In this document: one piece after another, positions 26,532-36,657 of the stretch | Position numbering within the stretch: position 1 is the stretch's first letter | Layout of the letters: each line of letters starts with the position of its first letter | Assembly: GCA_046706945.1 (NCBI GenBank) | Contig: JBJKOY010000377.1 | Location: 1-59,679, forward strand | Source of the DNA: FEN-1297 sp046706945 | GTDB taxonomy: Bacteria > Bacteroidota > Ignavibacteria > Ignavibacteriales > Ignavibacteriaceae | Length of the DNA stretch: 59,679 bases | Direction: 5' to 3' | Notes under the pieces: generated by a model | What the model was told of the DNA's origin: nothing | Database searches by the model: none | What the model saw: the letters and a program-made list of their open reading frames with translations, nothing else | Translations under genes and position numbers: made by a program

Positions 26532-27707
26532 TCAAAGCTTTTTAATAATCGCCCGGGTCATTTCTTCGGTGGAACAAGCTCCGTATTTAAATACGTCGCT
26601 TCCACCTTTAAGTTTCAGCATATCATACGTCATTGTCTTTCCTTCTTCAATAACCTGCGAAACCGCAGATCTAATCCTGTTCGACCTGGTATTTTCTCCC
26701 AAATAATCCAGCATCATGCAGGCGCTTAAGATCATCGCTATCGGATTGACTATAGATGGCTTCAATTCCTGGTATTTCGGGGCGGAGCCGTGTGTGGGCT
26801 CGAAAACGGCAACGTCTTTCCCGATATTTGCGCTGCAGGCAAATCCCAATCCGCCTACAAGGCCGGCAAAACCGTCGCTGATAATATCGCCGAACATGTT
26901 TTCGGCAACGATAACGCCGAATATTTCCGGGTTCTTGGTCAGCCACATCATCTGCGCGTCTATATTGGTATCCCAAAGCTCGATTTCCGGATACTCCTTT
27001 GAAATTATTTTTGCCTCGCTCAGCATCATCCCGGAAGTTTCGCGGAGGACATTCGGTTTTTCGCAGACCGTTAAGTTCTTATATCCGAATTTCTTTGCAT
27101 ATTCAAACGCTTCACTTATAATCCTTTGACAGGCCTGTCTCGACATTATTCTTGTTGAAACGGCGAGGTCTTTGTTCTCTATTCCCTTAAATGCTTTCAT
27201 TTTCGGATGAGTCTCCAAAGCCTCCCGGACAATCTTAGGCGGATCCGTCCACTCAACGCCCGAATATAATCCTTCCGTGTTCTGCCTGAATATTACCGCA
27301 TCAATCGGAGGCTCCTCGAAACCGCCGTTTTTTCTTCTAATGAAATTAAGAGGATTGCCGTTAAACGACTTGCAGGGCCTGATGCAAATATCCAGGTTAA
27401 AACGCTGTCTAAGTCCCACAATAGGACTGAAATATACGTAGCCTTTATCTCTCAGACGGGGATCAAGTTCTTTGGCGGCCGCATCTTTCGGTTTGCTGGT
27501 TATAGCACCGAACAATCCGATTTTGTATTTTTCAAGGAGATTCACGGTTCTTTCGGGGAGGGCATTGCCTTCTTTGCACCAGAATTCCCAGCCGATATCA
27601 GCATAAACATATTCGGCTTTGAAGCCTGCTGCTTCTAGTACTTTTATTGATTCAGGGAGAACGGTTTTGCCGATTCCATCACCCGGCATTGCAACTATTG
27701 TGGTCAT
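26532..27707 (-). CDS. icd: Isocitrate/homoisocitrate dehydrogenase family, likely isocitrate dehydrogenase
   Basis: A 391-aa beta-decarboxylating dehydrogenase. The N-terminus has the GDGIG pattern, the substrate loop is SPIVGLRQRFNLDICIRP, metal-binding aspartates lie in DTNIDAQMM and FGDIISDGFAGLVGG, and the cofactor loop is EPTHGSAPKY. The Lys-Tyr after AP matches the NADP-specific E. coli enzyme (HGTAPKY), so NADP is favoured. It interconverts isocitrate and 2-oxoglutarate plus CO2. First gene of the leftward citrate operon, with AAGGGA 9 nt before the ATG. Homoisocitrate dehydrogenase cannot be excluded given the Lys4-like aconitase downstream. Confidence 0.87.
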   Translation of the reverse strand: MTTIVAMPGDGIGKTVLPESIKVLEAAGFKAEYVYADIGWEFWCKEGNALPERTVNLLEKYKIGLFGAITSKPKDAAAKELDPRLRDKGYVYFSPIVGLRQRFNLDICIRPCKSFNGNPLNFIRRKNGGFEEPPIDAVIFRQNTEGLYSGVEWTDPPKIVREALETHPKMKAFKGIENKDLAVSTRIMSRQACQRIISEAFEYAKKFGYKNLTVCEKPNVLRETSGMMLSEAKIISKEYPEIELWDTNIDAQMMWLTKNPEIFGVIVAENMFGDIISDGFAGLVGGLGFACSANIGKDVAVFEPTHGSAPKYQELKPSIVNPIAMILSACMMLDYLGENTRSNRIRSAVSQVIEEGKTMTYDMLKLKGGSDVFKYGACSTEEMTRAIIKKL

Positions 27708-27975
27708 AATGCGAGTCCCTTCTTAATATTTTAAGTATGCAATCCTAACTTAATCAAACTAAATAATCCAAGCAAGAAACCGGAAAATCGCCGAGAAGTA
27801 AGTATTTTGCAGGCATTAATTAAAAACATCATAAAAATATTAAATTTTAACAAAGTTTTTCGATAATAAATTGGTTTAAACCTTGCTTATGTTTAAATAA
27901 AAAGAACAATATCCGGCAGTAGTTTGAAAAAAATTTTTTAGTTCAATATTTTCGCAATAATATCAAACGGATCAA

Positions 27976-30900
27976 TTGGATAATTCAGTACAAAATCGCG
28001 GCACTTCGTTTTTCCTTTCCGAAATATCGGAATTAAGGAATGAAGCCAAATATCTTAAAGAAATGAAATCCGGAAATATTGATCTCGCTCTCCTCTCCCA
28101 AAAATTAGAAGCTCTTACAAATCGACTGGAGTCAAAATACGAGGACTTCAAATTAATTACGGAAATAACGCACGACGTATTTTTCAGAATTACGCCAATT
28201 GGGAAATTAACTTATTTATCGCCTTCGGTTAAGTACGTACTGGGATACGACACCGAGGAATTATTAGGCGATTCGATCACCAAGGTCGTTCCTAATTCCG
28301 AAGTAAAAAACCTTCGTTCCCTTATTACCCGTCTGTTTAAGGGAGGCGAAATAAAGAATACCGCGGTAAAGTTTCAAAATAAAAAGGGGAGTATTATTCC
28401 TTTCGAATTAAACGCCAGAGTTGCAAGACTGGACGGAAATTATATCGGCCAATGTTCACTTCACGATCTGAGGAACCGCCTTAAAATCGAGGACAGGCTG
28501 AGTGCTTCAGACAGAACATTTAAGACCGTTTGGGAAGAGATGCAGGACGGTATGCGGCTGAGCGACGAAAGCGGCGTTGTCCTGCTTTGCAACAACGCCT
28601 ACGCGGAATTAATGGATAAACCCAAAACGGAAATAGAAGGCAGGGTTTTCTCCGATCTCTATGAAAAATCTACGGGAAGACAGTCCTTAAAAGAATATAT
28701 GTTTAAATTCAAAAATAATTCCTTTTCCATGCATGAAGAGAAAAGCACGGTTTTATGGAACGGTAAAAAATTATATTTGGGTTTAACCAATACTATGATG
28801 GACGACGTTAACGGTAAAAAACTGTTAATTACCATCTTCAGGGACATAACCGAAAGAAAATTAAACGAACAGCTGATTCAGAAAAAAGACAAGCTTTTGC
28901 GCGAGATAGCCGAGGCGACGAAGACCCTGATCTCGGTCAACGACAAGCAGATGGGTTTTATCCATGCTCTTGAGATTTTAGGGCGCGCCGCAGATGTGGA
29001 TAGAGTATATATTTATCAGCATAAGGAAAGTCCTGACACCGGCGAAATGTTTTTCAGCCTGCTTTACGAATGGGTATTCGAGTTAAATAAATCCCAGATC
29101 TCCAATCCGGAAATGAAAAAGATCTCCTATTCAAGGTTCAGCAGGCTCGGTCTTTACGAGCATTTTATAAACGGGGACAATTTAAAAATAACAATCGGCA
29201 ACTTGGACGACGAAAGCAAGCTAGCCTTTATAGATCTCAGCATAAAGTCGGTTATCCTTGTACCTATTATGATCGACGGAAATTATTGGGGGTTCGTCGG
29301 CTTCGACGATTGCCAGGACGAAAGGATCTGGACTCACAGCGAGGAATCGGTTCTGGTTTCATTTGCCGCATCCCTGGGCGCGGTTATAAAAAGAAACAAC
29401 ATACTCGAAGAACTTGAAAGCAAGAACAAAGAGTTGGACCAGGCCGTAATAAAAGCCGAAGCCGCCGTAAAAGCGAAGAGCGAATTCCTTGCCCTCATGA
29501 GTCATGAAATAAGGACGCCGATGAACGGCGTTATCGGCATGACCGGACTTCTGCTAGATACCAATTTAAATCAGGAGCAGAAAGAATACGTCGAAACGAT
29601 AAGGCTGAGCGGCGACCAGCTTCTTGTCATTATAAACGACATCCTTGATTTTTCAAAGATCGAATCCGAAAAACTGGACCTTGAAACCCAGCCGTTCGAC
29701 CTTAGGGACTGCATTGAAGATTCGCTTGACCTGCTTGCTTCAAAGGCCGGGGAAAAAGGACTTGACCTGGCATACCTTATCGAAAATAATACGCCTCAAA
29801 CAATTAACGGGGACGTAACAAGATTGAGGCAGATCCTTACGAACCTCTTGAATAACGCGATCAAGTTTACGGAAGAAGGCGAGGTGTTTATTTCGGTTTC
29901 TTCAAAAAATGTTTACGACAATGTTTATGAAATTTATTTCTCGGTTAAAGATACGGGGATAGGGATACCTGAAGACAGGATGGACAGGCTGTTCAAGGCC
30001 TTCAGCCAGGTCGACTCCTCAACTACCAGGACGCACGGAGGGACAGGGCTCGGTTTGATCATCAGCAAGCGTCTGTCGGAAATGATGGGCGGACGAATGT
30101 GGGTCGAAAGCAAGGTTGGCGAGGGTTCCGTATTCTCATTTACCGTTATTACGGAAGCCGCCCCTTCAAAATCCAAGGTGTATCTCAAAGGTTCGAATCT
30201 GCAGCTCGAGGGCAAAAAGGCGCTGATCGTAGACGACAATAAAACAAACAGAAGGATATTAAAAGTCCAGACGGAAACCTGGGGAATGGTGCCGCACGAG
30301 TACGACTCGCCGGCCGCCGTCTTGGAAGATCTGAAAAAAGGCGCCAAGTTCGACATAGCCATTCTAGATTATCAAATGCCTGTAATGGACGGCCTTTCAC
30401 TGGCAGCGGAGTTAAGGAAAAATAAAAACACCAAGTCAATCCCGATAGTTATCCTTACTTCCCTGGGTAAAAGGGATACGCTGATTGATTATGAGAATTT
30501 GAATTTGTCCGCGTTCATAACAAAACCTATTAAGCACATTCAATTGTACGAAACTTTGGTCTCAATCTTTTCCGGTTCGAGAAAAGAGCTTTCGGTCAGA
30601 AGTAAAAAGGTCGTAAAGATCGAATCGGATATGTCTAAAAAATGGCCGTTGAGGATTCTGCTGGCGGAAGACAATACCGTGAACCAGAAAGTAGCCTTGA
30701 AGATCCTCGAGAAAATGGGATACAGGGCCGATGTATCCGGCAACGGGATAGAGGTGCTGCAGGCAATTAATAAAATAAAATACGACCTGATTTTAATGGA
30801 TATCCTGATGCCGGAGATGGACGGCTACGAAACAACGCGTGTCATAAGGAAAGAGTACCCGGAAGATTCCAGGCCCAAGATTATTGCAATGACTGCAAAC

Positions 30901-31437
30901 GCAATGCAGGGCGATCGGGAAAAATGCATAGAAGCCGGCATGGACGATTATATCAGCAAACCCGTCAGGGTGGAAGAGCTGCAGGAAGCTTTGAAAAAAT
31001 GGGGCGAAGTAATTATCGAACATAAAAACGATGCTCTTGCCGCGATCGAAAAGGGAATGATTGATTTTAAAATCATCAACGAAAGGAATATCGAGATTTT
31101 GCAGGATTTGCAATGCGAGGACGATGTTGCTTTTTTCGTGGAATTGCTTGATATCTATATAAAAGACCTTCCCGCAGCTATCGCGAATATTAAAAAGGCG
31201 GTCGCCGAAAAAAATTCAAAGAACCTTCAGTTTACCACTCATAAATTAAAAGGCAGCAGTCTTACCTTCGGCATCGAAATTATAGCCGGCATATGCGACG
31301 AGATTGAGAGCCTGGCAAAAGATAGTAATTTCACTCCCGAATTATCGGCACACATCGAAAAACTTGTCGGTAAATACGAAACCGTTATAAAAGAGCTGGA
31401 ACAATTGAAAGATAAGTACAGCAGATTATCTTATTAA
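27976..31437 (+). CDS. Hybrid histidine kinase with PAS, GAF, two receivers and HPt
   Basis: A soluble-looking 1153-aa phosphorelay kinase with no membrane helix. Order: PAS (about 55-175), PAS (about 180-295), GAF (about 320-475), HisKA with His510 in MSHEIRTPMNG, HATPase (about 610-730; NLLNNAIKFT, GTGLGLIISK), receiver 1 with Asp798, receiver 2 with Asp942 (LILMDILMP), and a C-terminal HPt with His1089 in TTHKLKGSSL. The layout is BarA/ArcB-like but cytoplasmic, with all phosphotransfer residues present. Start is a TTG at 27976 with no good ribosome binding site; an ATG at 28063 (codon 30) is the alternative and removes no domain. SRP RNA and a convergent SixA gene follow. Confidence 0.92.
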   Translation: MDNSVQNRGTSFFLSEISELRNEAKYLKEMKSGNIDLALLSQKLEALTNRLESKYEDFKLITEITHDVFFRITPIGKLTYLSPSVKYVLGYDTEELLGDSITKVVPNSEVKNLRSLITRLFKGGEIKNTAVKFQNKKGSIIPFELNARVARLDGNYIGQCSLHDLRNRLKIEDRLSASDRTFKTVWEEMQDGMRLSDESGVVLLCNNAYAELMDKPKTEIEGRVFSDLYEKSTGRQSLKEYMFKFKNNSFSMHEEKSTVLWNGKKLYLGLTNTMMDDVNGKKLLITIFRDITERKLNEQLIQKKDKLLREIAEATKTLISVNDKQMGFIHALEILGRAADVDRVYIYQHKESPDTGEMFFSLLYEWVFELNKSQISNPEMKKISYSRFSRLGLYEHFINGDNLKITIGNLDDESKLAFIDLSIKSVILVPIMIDGNYWGFVGFDDCQDERIWTHSEESVLVSFAASLGAVIKRNNILEELESKNKELDQAVIKAEAAVKAKSEFLALMSHEIRTPMNGVIGMTGLLLDTNLNQEQKEYVETIRLSGDQLLVIINDILDFSKIESEKLDLETQPFDLRDCIEDSLDLLASKAGEKGLDLAYLIENNTPQTINGDVTRLRQILTNLLNNAIKFTEEGEVFISVSSKNVYDNVYEIYFSVKDTGIGIPEDRMDRLFKAFSQVDSSTTRTHGGTGLGLIISKRLSEMMGGRMWVESKVGEGSVFSFTVITEAAPSKSKVYLKGSNLQLEGKKALIVDDNKTNRRILKVQTETWGMVPHEYDSPAAVLEDLKKGAKFDIAILDYQMPVMDGLSLAAELRKNKNTKSIPIVILTSLGKRDTLIDYENLNLSAFITKPIKHIQLYETLVSIFSGSRKELSVRSKKVVKIESDMSKKWPLRILLAEDNTVNQKVALKILEKMGYRADVSGNGIEVLQAINKIKYDLILMDILMPEMDGYETTRVIRKEYPEDSRPKIIAMTANAMQGDREKCIEAGMDDYISKPVRVEELQEALKKWGEVIIEHKNDALAAIEKGMIDFKIINERNIEILQDLQCEDDVAFFVELLDIYIKDLPAAIANIKKAVAEKNSKNLQFTTHKLKGSSLTFGIEIIAGICDEIESLAKDSNFTPELSAHIEKLVGKYETVIKELEQLKDKYSRLSY

Positions 31438-31524
31438 AAATTACTGAGACCTTTTATTCCGGCGCAGCTTGATATATACCTGAAATATTTCAATCTTTAC
31501 AAACGTATAAATTTTAAATTAATA

Positions 31525-31613
<89 letters not shown>

Positions 31614-31631
31614 TTTTTATTTTAATACCGA

Positions 31632-32108
31632 CTAAAAGACAGCGGGGGGAATTAGGAATTCTAGCAGTCCTTTTGAAAGCCGGGCTTTGCTGCTGAAGGA
31701 GATTTTAGCCACGGTACCTTTTTTAAACTCGGTCATGATTTCTTCATTCGCCAATAAATTGGAAAGGTGTTCTCCCAGGTCGGGCTGGTGGCCTACGAAA
31801 GCAAAATCCTCGCCGTCCAAAGAATTTGCAATTTCAATTACCCCTTCCGTTTTTCCGCCGGGAGAGAGTTTTTTATCCGAAATTATATCCTTGGAATAAC
31901 CGAACACTTCGCCTATAACTTGTGCGGTTTGCAGGGCTCTGAGAAGCGGCGAAGAAATTATGTAATCGAATCTGGGGATGACGGCTTTCCAGCGTTCCGC
32001 AGCATTCTTTAATTTTGCCTTTCCGGTGACGGTAAGTTCCCTGTCGAAATCTTTTTTCCCGATTACGGCTTTTTCCGCCTCGCCGTGTCTGATTAAATAT
32101 ATATTCAT
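31632..32108 (-). CDS. sixA: SixA-type phosphohistidine phosphatase
   Basis: A 158-aa histidine phosphatase of the phosphoglycerate mutase superfamily. The catalytic RHG motif is at residues 7-9 (IRHGEAE) and the second histidine is in FVGHQPDLGEHL. Its length matches SixA. SixA removes phosphate from HPt histidines of ArcB-type kinases. Here it converges on a kinase gene ending in an HPt domain, with only the SRP RNA between, so that HPt is a natural candidate substrate (inference). Confidence 0.88.
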   Translation of the reverse strand: MNIYLIRHGEAEKAVIGKKDFDRELTVTGKAKLKNAAERWKAVIPRFDYIISSPLLRALQTAQVIGEVFGYSKDIISDKKLSPGGKTEGVIEIANSLDGEDFAFVGHQPDLGEHLSNLLANEEIMTEFKKGTVAKISFSSKARLSKGLLEFLIPPAVF

Positions 32109-32178
32109 AGTCGTTTATTAATTTTAGTTTGAGAAAGTTTTTGCCAAGAGGGACGGAAAAATAGCAACGGGCTAATTT

Positions 32179-32236
32179 GTTTTTGTCATATCGAGCGGAC
32201 TTGCCTGCGTCAGGCAGGGTCTGACCGGGACAAAAG
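32179..32236. repeat. REP-like palindromic intergenic element
   Basis: A hairpin TGCCTG-CGT-CAGGCA (32202-32216) lies inside longer imperfect arms that start TTTTTGTC and end GGACAAAA. It sits in the 171-bp gap before sixA. This is the look of REP/ERIC-like extragenic palindromes common in bacterial genomes. The family is unnamed. Confidence 0.55.
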
Positions 32237-32279
32237 TAAATTAATCCACTACCGGAAAAATCCTGTATTAAATTTATTC

Positions 32280-32573
32280 TTATTGTTCGTAATTTACAAA
32301 AATTACGGTTATGAATTGATGTAAATCCGTTAAGTCTTTGTTCAGAAGCCGGCCTTCTTTGGAGGCCATCATCCTGTCCCAGGCCTCTTTAGAATCTACG
32401 GTTATCTCGCAAAATTTGCTGTATTTTACGTCAAGCAATAAACTGCTTTCGATATTTGCGACCGTTATTTCCTTACCGGTCAATTCGGATAAATATTTTA
32501 AGGTATAATCGTAAAAGTGAGATACGACTTCGTCGTTGTCCGTTTTGTGCAGGAATAAAAGCAGTTTGTACAT
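32280..32573 (-). CDS. Small alpha/beta-barrel protein, EthD-like (uncertain)
   Basis: A 97-aa protein with a beta-alpha-beta pattern: KLLLFLHK strand, helix SHFYDYTLKYLSELTG, SSLLLDVKYSKFCEITV strands, helix SKEAWDRMMAS, and strand FITVIFVNYE. This fits the ferredoxin-like dimeric barrel of EthD and related small proteins. No catalytic residues can be named. It stands alone between sixA and a lipoprotein gene on the same strand. Confidence 0.55.
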   Translation of the reverse strand: MYKLLLFLHKTDNDEVVSHFYDYTLKYLSELTGKEITVANIESSLLLDVKYSKFCEITVDSKEAWDRMMASKEGRLLNKDLTDLHQFITVIFVNYEQ

Positions 32574-32653
32574 CGAAATACTTTATTAAAGAGTTTATAA
32601 AATCACGGTAACCGGTTCCGCATTTATCGCATTTGTAGTTTAAGGCCGTCAAT

Positions 32654-33424
32654 TTACCGGCCGGCTTCCGCCGGGTTCATTGCGGATTTATCGTCCTTTA
32701 ATTCCGGTTTTACCGGGTTATTTTTAAAATTTTCAATATACTTATAAACAAAGTTATCGAACAGCGAGTCAAAGCTGACGAATTTCTTTGTGTTCGTGTC
32801 CCAGTTAAAAACATCCGATTTGTTGAAGATTGCCGAGCCTGAAGAGCTGCCGACAATGGTCTTGATCCTGTATTCGGTAATTTCGGATAAATTCTGGAAA
32901 TAATCGTTATCGGGAGTTTTAAGTTCGGAAAAATTTCTGAATACAAGGCCCGCCGTCGTATCGAATACCTGGTACAGCGAAATGCGCCGTATATTAAGAA
33001 TGTCTTTCGAATCGAAATGCTCGTCAAGCTCAATATATCTTTTATTATCGGTGCTGTCTATTTTATACCCCACATAGCCGTTCAAAGATTTATCTATTAA
33101 ATAAGCTCTTAAGTTACCGTCGAAAACCGCAAAACGGTTGTAAAGCGGGTTCGGGAACGTGATAAGAGCGAAATAAATTAATCGTCCGTTTTTCGTAAAC
33201 AGGCTGTCTACCGACAACTGATTGTAATTCGCGTTAAGTGGCAGCCGGTAATCTATCAAACCGGATAACATATCGTTGCTCGTCCTGTCGCCGTTAACGG
33301 CTTTTACGATGAGGCTCTTAACGGCTCGAGAATTATAATTAATTTCGCGGTGACCGTTGAATAGACCGCATCCGGAAAAAATAATCCCGCAAACAATTAA
33401 AAGTATTGATAAATTTTTATTCAT
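32654..33424 (-). CDS. Uncharacterised lipoprotein
   Basis: A 256-aa protein with a lipoprotein signal peptide, lipobox IFSGC (Cys about 19). The mature part looks like a mixed beta domain with repeated KRYIELDEHF and ITEYRIKTIVG strands; no known motif was recognised. It ends in a polar tail (ELKDDKSAMNPAEAGR). The neighbour upstream is uvrC, to which it is not functionally related as far as I can see. Confidence 0.7.
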   Translation of the reverse strand: MNKNLSILLIVCGIIFSGCGLFNGHREINYNSRAVKSLIVKAVNGDRTSNDMLSGLIDYRLPLNANYNQLSVDSLFTKNGRLIYFALITFPNPLYNRFAVFDGNLRAYLIDKSLNGYVGYKIDSTDNKRYIELDEHFDSKDILNIRRISLYQVFDTTAGLVFRNFSELKTPDNDYFQNLSEITEYRIKTIVGSSSGSAIFNKSDVFNWDTNTKKFVSFDSLFDNFVYKYIENFKNNPVKPELKDDKSAMNPAEAGR

Positions 33425-33471
33425 TGATTAAACGGATAAACACCCTGAAAGATACGAAAATTTTTAACTTA

Positions 33472-35301
33472 TTAATCTTCCCTTGGGTTTTGACCCAAAG
33501 ATTGAATTATGATTTCGGCTTTTTGCCTGCCGACAATTGCGGTAAGCCTGTCTTTACCCGCTTCTTTTACGGCGTTCAGGCTACCCATCTCCTTTAATAA
33601 TTTTTGTGCGGTCGCTTTGCCGATTCCCTTTATGTCCGTTAATTCAGTTTTAATGGTTCTCTTGCTCCGCCTGTTCCTGTGAAAAGTAATTGCGAAACGG
33701 TGCGCTTCATCCCTTACCTGCTGCAGCAGCTTTAATCCCGAAGAAGTTTTTGAGATTGATTCCGGTTCGGAATTTTCAGGGAAATAAACTTCCTCGAGCC
33801 TCTTTGCCAGCCCGATTATATTATATTTTTTTATCCCGATGCGTTCGAGTATTTCAACCGCGCTGGAAAGCTGTCCTTTTCCCCCGTCAACCATTATCAG
33901 GTCGGGAAGGGGAAGGTTTTCTTCCAGCAGTCTCGAGTACCTTCTTTCTATTACCTCGCGCATGCTGGAAAAATCGTCGGGACCGACTACATCTTTTATA
34001 ATGAACTTCCTGTACAAACTTTTTTTCGGCTTGCCGTCCTCAAAAACAACCATGCTCGCCACGGTATCGCTACCCTGCAGATTGGAAATGTCGAAGCATT
34101 CTATTTTCCGGGGCAGCCTGTCCAGTCTCAAATCTCTTTGAAGCGCTGCCAGAGCGTACGGGACCTGTCCTTCTTTTTTCATGCGCTGCAGTTGAATTTC
34201 TTTAAGCTGAAGCACGGCGTTTTCCTTGCACATCTTTACGAGCGAATTTAATTCGCCGCGTTTCGGAACGGTTATCTTTACTTTGCTTCCCGCCTTTTGA
34301 GAAAGCCATTCCGCCAGGGTGGAAGCATCCACCGGTTCTGTTTCAATCACTATTTCCGGGGGGATCTCGACAAATTCGTTATAATAAAACTTTACGGCCG
34401 CTGAATATATATCGGCAGGTTCTTCATTCTCTTCTATAGTCAGTCGAAGCTGCTTTTTACCGACTATTTTCCCGGACCTGATGTTGAACACCGAACAGGC
34501 GGAATCTTTGCCTTCGAAGGCGAGAGATATAATGTCGCGGTCTTCCAGGTCGCCGCTTACCACTTTTTGTTTTGATGAAATAGTTTCGAGCTGGCTGATT
34601 TTATCCCTAATCTCCGCCGCCTTTTCGAACTGCAAATCCTCAACCGCCGTCTGCATCCCGGCATTCAGGTCTTTAATCAGATCGTCGGTCCTTCCTTTTA
34701 AAAGTTTTACGACCTCGTTTACCATTTCGTTATAGGCGGTTTCGGTAATTAAACCTTCGCAAGGACCGTCGCATTTTTTTATGTGGTAATCGAGGCACAC
34801 CTTGAATTTTTTTTTGTCGATACTCTCCTGATCTATATTCAGTTTGCAGCTTCTTATCTTGAATATTTGATTAACCGCCCGCAGAGCTGATTTCATATTT
34901 TTGACGTCGGTATAAGGACCGAAGTATTTAGACCCGTCTCTTAAGACCCTCCTGGTGGGATATACCCTGGGATAAGGTTCTTTGGTAACTTTTATGTAAG
35001 GATATGACTTATCGTCTTTCAGATTTACGTTGTACCGAGGCTTGTATTGCTTGATGAGGTTATTTTCCAGGACGAGGGCTTCGATTTCGTTATCCGTAAC
35101 AATCAGCTGCAGATCGTTTATTTTGTCCACCAATGCAAGAGTCTTGGGTGAATTGACGCCGCTATGAAAGTAACTTCTTACCCGGTTCTTCAAATTAACT
35201 GCCTTGCCGACGTATATAATTTTTCCTTTTTCGTTGAGGAATTGATATACGCCGGGTTTATCCGGCAGGTTTTTTAATTTGGTTTCCAATTCGGGATTCA
35301 T
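33472..35301 (-). CDS. uvrC: UvrABC system subunit C (excinuclease)
   Basis: A 609-aa UvrC of standard length. The N-terminal GIY-YIG nuclease (GVYQFLNEKGKIIYVGKA) makes the 3' incision. A UVR motif (about 200-235, DLQFEKAAEIRDKI), a central RNase H-like domain with IECFDISNLQG and DLIMVDGGKGQL for the 5' incision, and a C-terminal helix-hairpin-helix pair (LTDIKGIGKATAQKLLKEMG) follow. It acts with UvrA and UvrB in nucleotide excision repair. Confidence 0.97.
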   Translation of the reverse strand: MNPELETKLKNLPDKPGVYQFLNEKGKIIYVGKAVNLKNRVRSYFHSGVNSPKTLALVDKINDLQLIVTDNEIEALVLENNLIKQYKPRYNVNLKDDKSYPYIKVTKEPYPRVYPTRRVLRDGSKYFGPYTDVKNMKSALRAVNQIFKIRSCKLNIDQESIDKKKFKVCLDYHIKKCDGPCEGLITETAYNEMVNEVVKLLKGRTDDLIKDLNAGMQTAVEDLQFEKAAEIRDKISQLETISSKQKVVSGDLEDRDIISLAFEGKDSACSVFNIRSGKIVGKKQLRLTIEENEEPADIYSAAVKFYYNEFVEIPPEIVIETEPVDASTLAEWLSQKAGSKVKITVPKRGELNSLVKMCKENAVLQLKEIQLQRMKKEGQVPYALAALQRDLRLDRLPRKIECFDISNLQGSDTVASMVVFEDGKPKKSLYRKFIIKDVVGPDDFSSMREVIERRYSRLLEENLPLPDLIMVDGGKGQLSSAVEILERIGIKKYNIIGLAKRLEEVYFPENSEPESISKTSSGLKLLQQVRDEAHRFAITFHRNRRSKRTIKTELTDIKGIGKATAQKLLKEMGSLNAVKEAGKDRLTAIVGRQKAEIIIQSLGQNPRED

Positions 35302-35412
35302 AACTGTATACGGATATTATTTATACTCCTGAAGTTGAAAATAAAATAAATATTTTTATAAAGAAATGAACTTAAGAGTAAACCCGCAACGAAAGCCCCG
35401 AAGCGGAACCTT

Positions 35413-36657
35413 CTATACAGGGAGCTCCTGGTTTTTGGCAATTACGACGATCCCGCTGTCAGTAACAGTAAATTTTTTCTTATCGCCTTCCAGGTCGAAG
35501 CCTATTTCATAGCCTTCAGGTACGTTCACGTTTTTGTCTATAATCGCTCTTCTAATTCTTGCATGCCTGCCGATGTTGCAGTTATTCATAATGATGGAAT
35601 CGGTAACGTACGAATAGCTGTTTACTTTAACGTTCGGTCCGAGAAGCGATTTCTCTACCAGCCCGCCTGAGACAATGGTGCCGTCGCAAATAAGGGAGTT
35701 CAGCGTGCGGCCGACTCTTTCTCCTTCGTGAGAGACGGTTTTGGCCGGCGGGAACTGGTACTGGTACGTTCTCATCGGCCAGTTTTGATCGTAAAAGTTG
35801 AATTCGGGCGTAACTGCTATCAAATCCATACTGGACTCGTAATAACTGTCGATTGTCCCTATGTCCTTCCAGTAAGGTTTGGTTTTTTTATTTTCGTCGA
35901 AGAACTTGTACGCGAAAACGCTCCGGTTGGATTTAACCATATAAGGTAGTATGTCCTTGCCGAAGTCGTGGCTCTTAATTTTGTTGGCTTCCATTTCGTT
36001 GAATACGTCTCGAAGGCTCGTCGTATTGAAGACGTATATTCCCATGTTGACGAAACTGAAGCCCGGTTTATCCGGGATTTCGGGCGGATTGGCAGGTTTT
36101 TCAATAAAAGACGAAATTGAATAGTCTTCATCCACGCTTACTATGCCGAAGCGGCTTGCTTCGTTCTTCGGGACCTCAATACACGCCATCGACAGGTCCG
36201 CTTTCATGTCTATATGGTATTCGATCATTTTCAGATAATCCATCTTATAAATATGGTCTCCGCCCAGAACGAGCACCCAGTTAACACTTTTGGAAGAAGA
36301 AAATAGATTAAGATTCTGATACATGGCGTTGGCGGTACCCAGGTACCAGTCGTTATTCATTTTTCTTTGCGGCGGAACGGAATAAATAAATTCGCCCAGT
36401 TCGGGATTAAAAATGCTCCAGGCTTCCAGAAGATGCTGGTTAAGAGAATCGGACTTATACTGTGTCAGAACGTAAATCCTTCTCAAGCCCGAATTCAGGC
36501 AATTTGATAATGCAAAGTCTATTATCCTGTATTTGCCGCCGAAAGGAACCGAAGGTTTACTCCGGTACGCGGTTAAAGGATAGAGCCTTTCACCCTGCCC
36601 GCCGGCAAGTATAACGGAAATTGTTTGCCTTAAAACCGATGATCCTGGAAATGTCAT
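35413..36657 (-). CDS. glgC: Glucose-1-phosphate adenylyltransferase
   Basis: A 414-aa ADP-glucose pyrophosphorylase. Signatures are GGQGERLYPLTAYRSKP at the N-terminus, YRIIDFALSN, GGDHIYKMDY and the C-terminal left-handed helix repeats (SYVTDSIIMNNCNIGRHARI). It makes ADP-glucose for glycogen synthesis and is normally the allosteric control step. GGAGGG precedes the ATG. No other glycogen genes are in the window. Confidence 0.95.
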   Translation of the reverse strand: MTFPGSSVLRQTISVILAGGQGERLYPLTAYRSKPSVPFGGKYRIIDFALSNCLNSGLRRIYVLTQYKSDSLNQHLLEAWSIFNPELGEFIYSVPPQRKMNNDWYLGTANAMYQNLNLFSSSKSVNWVLVLGGDHIYKMDYLKMIEYHIDMKADLSMACIEVPKNEASRFGIVSVDEDYSISSFIEKPANPPEIPDKPGFSFVNMGIYVFNTTSLRDVFNEMEANKIKSHDFGKDILPYMVKSNRSVFAYKFFDENKKTKPYWKDIGTIDSYYESSMDLIAVTPEFNFYDQNWPMRTYQYQFPPAKTVSHEGERVGRTLNSLICDGTIVSGGLVEKSLLGPNVKVNSYSYVTDSIIMNNCNIGRHARIRRAIIDKNVNVPEGYEIGFDLEGDKKKFTVTDSGIVVIAKNQELPV

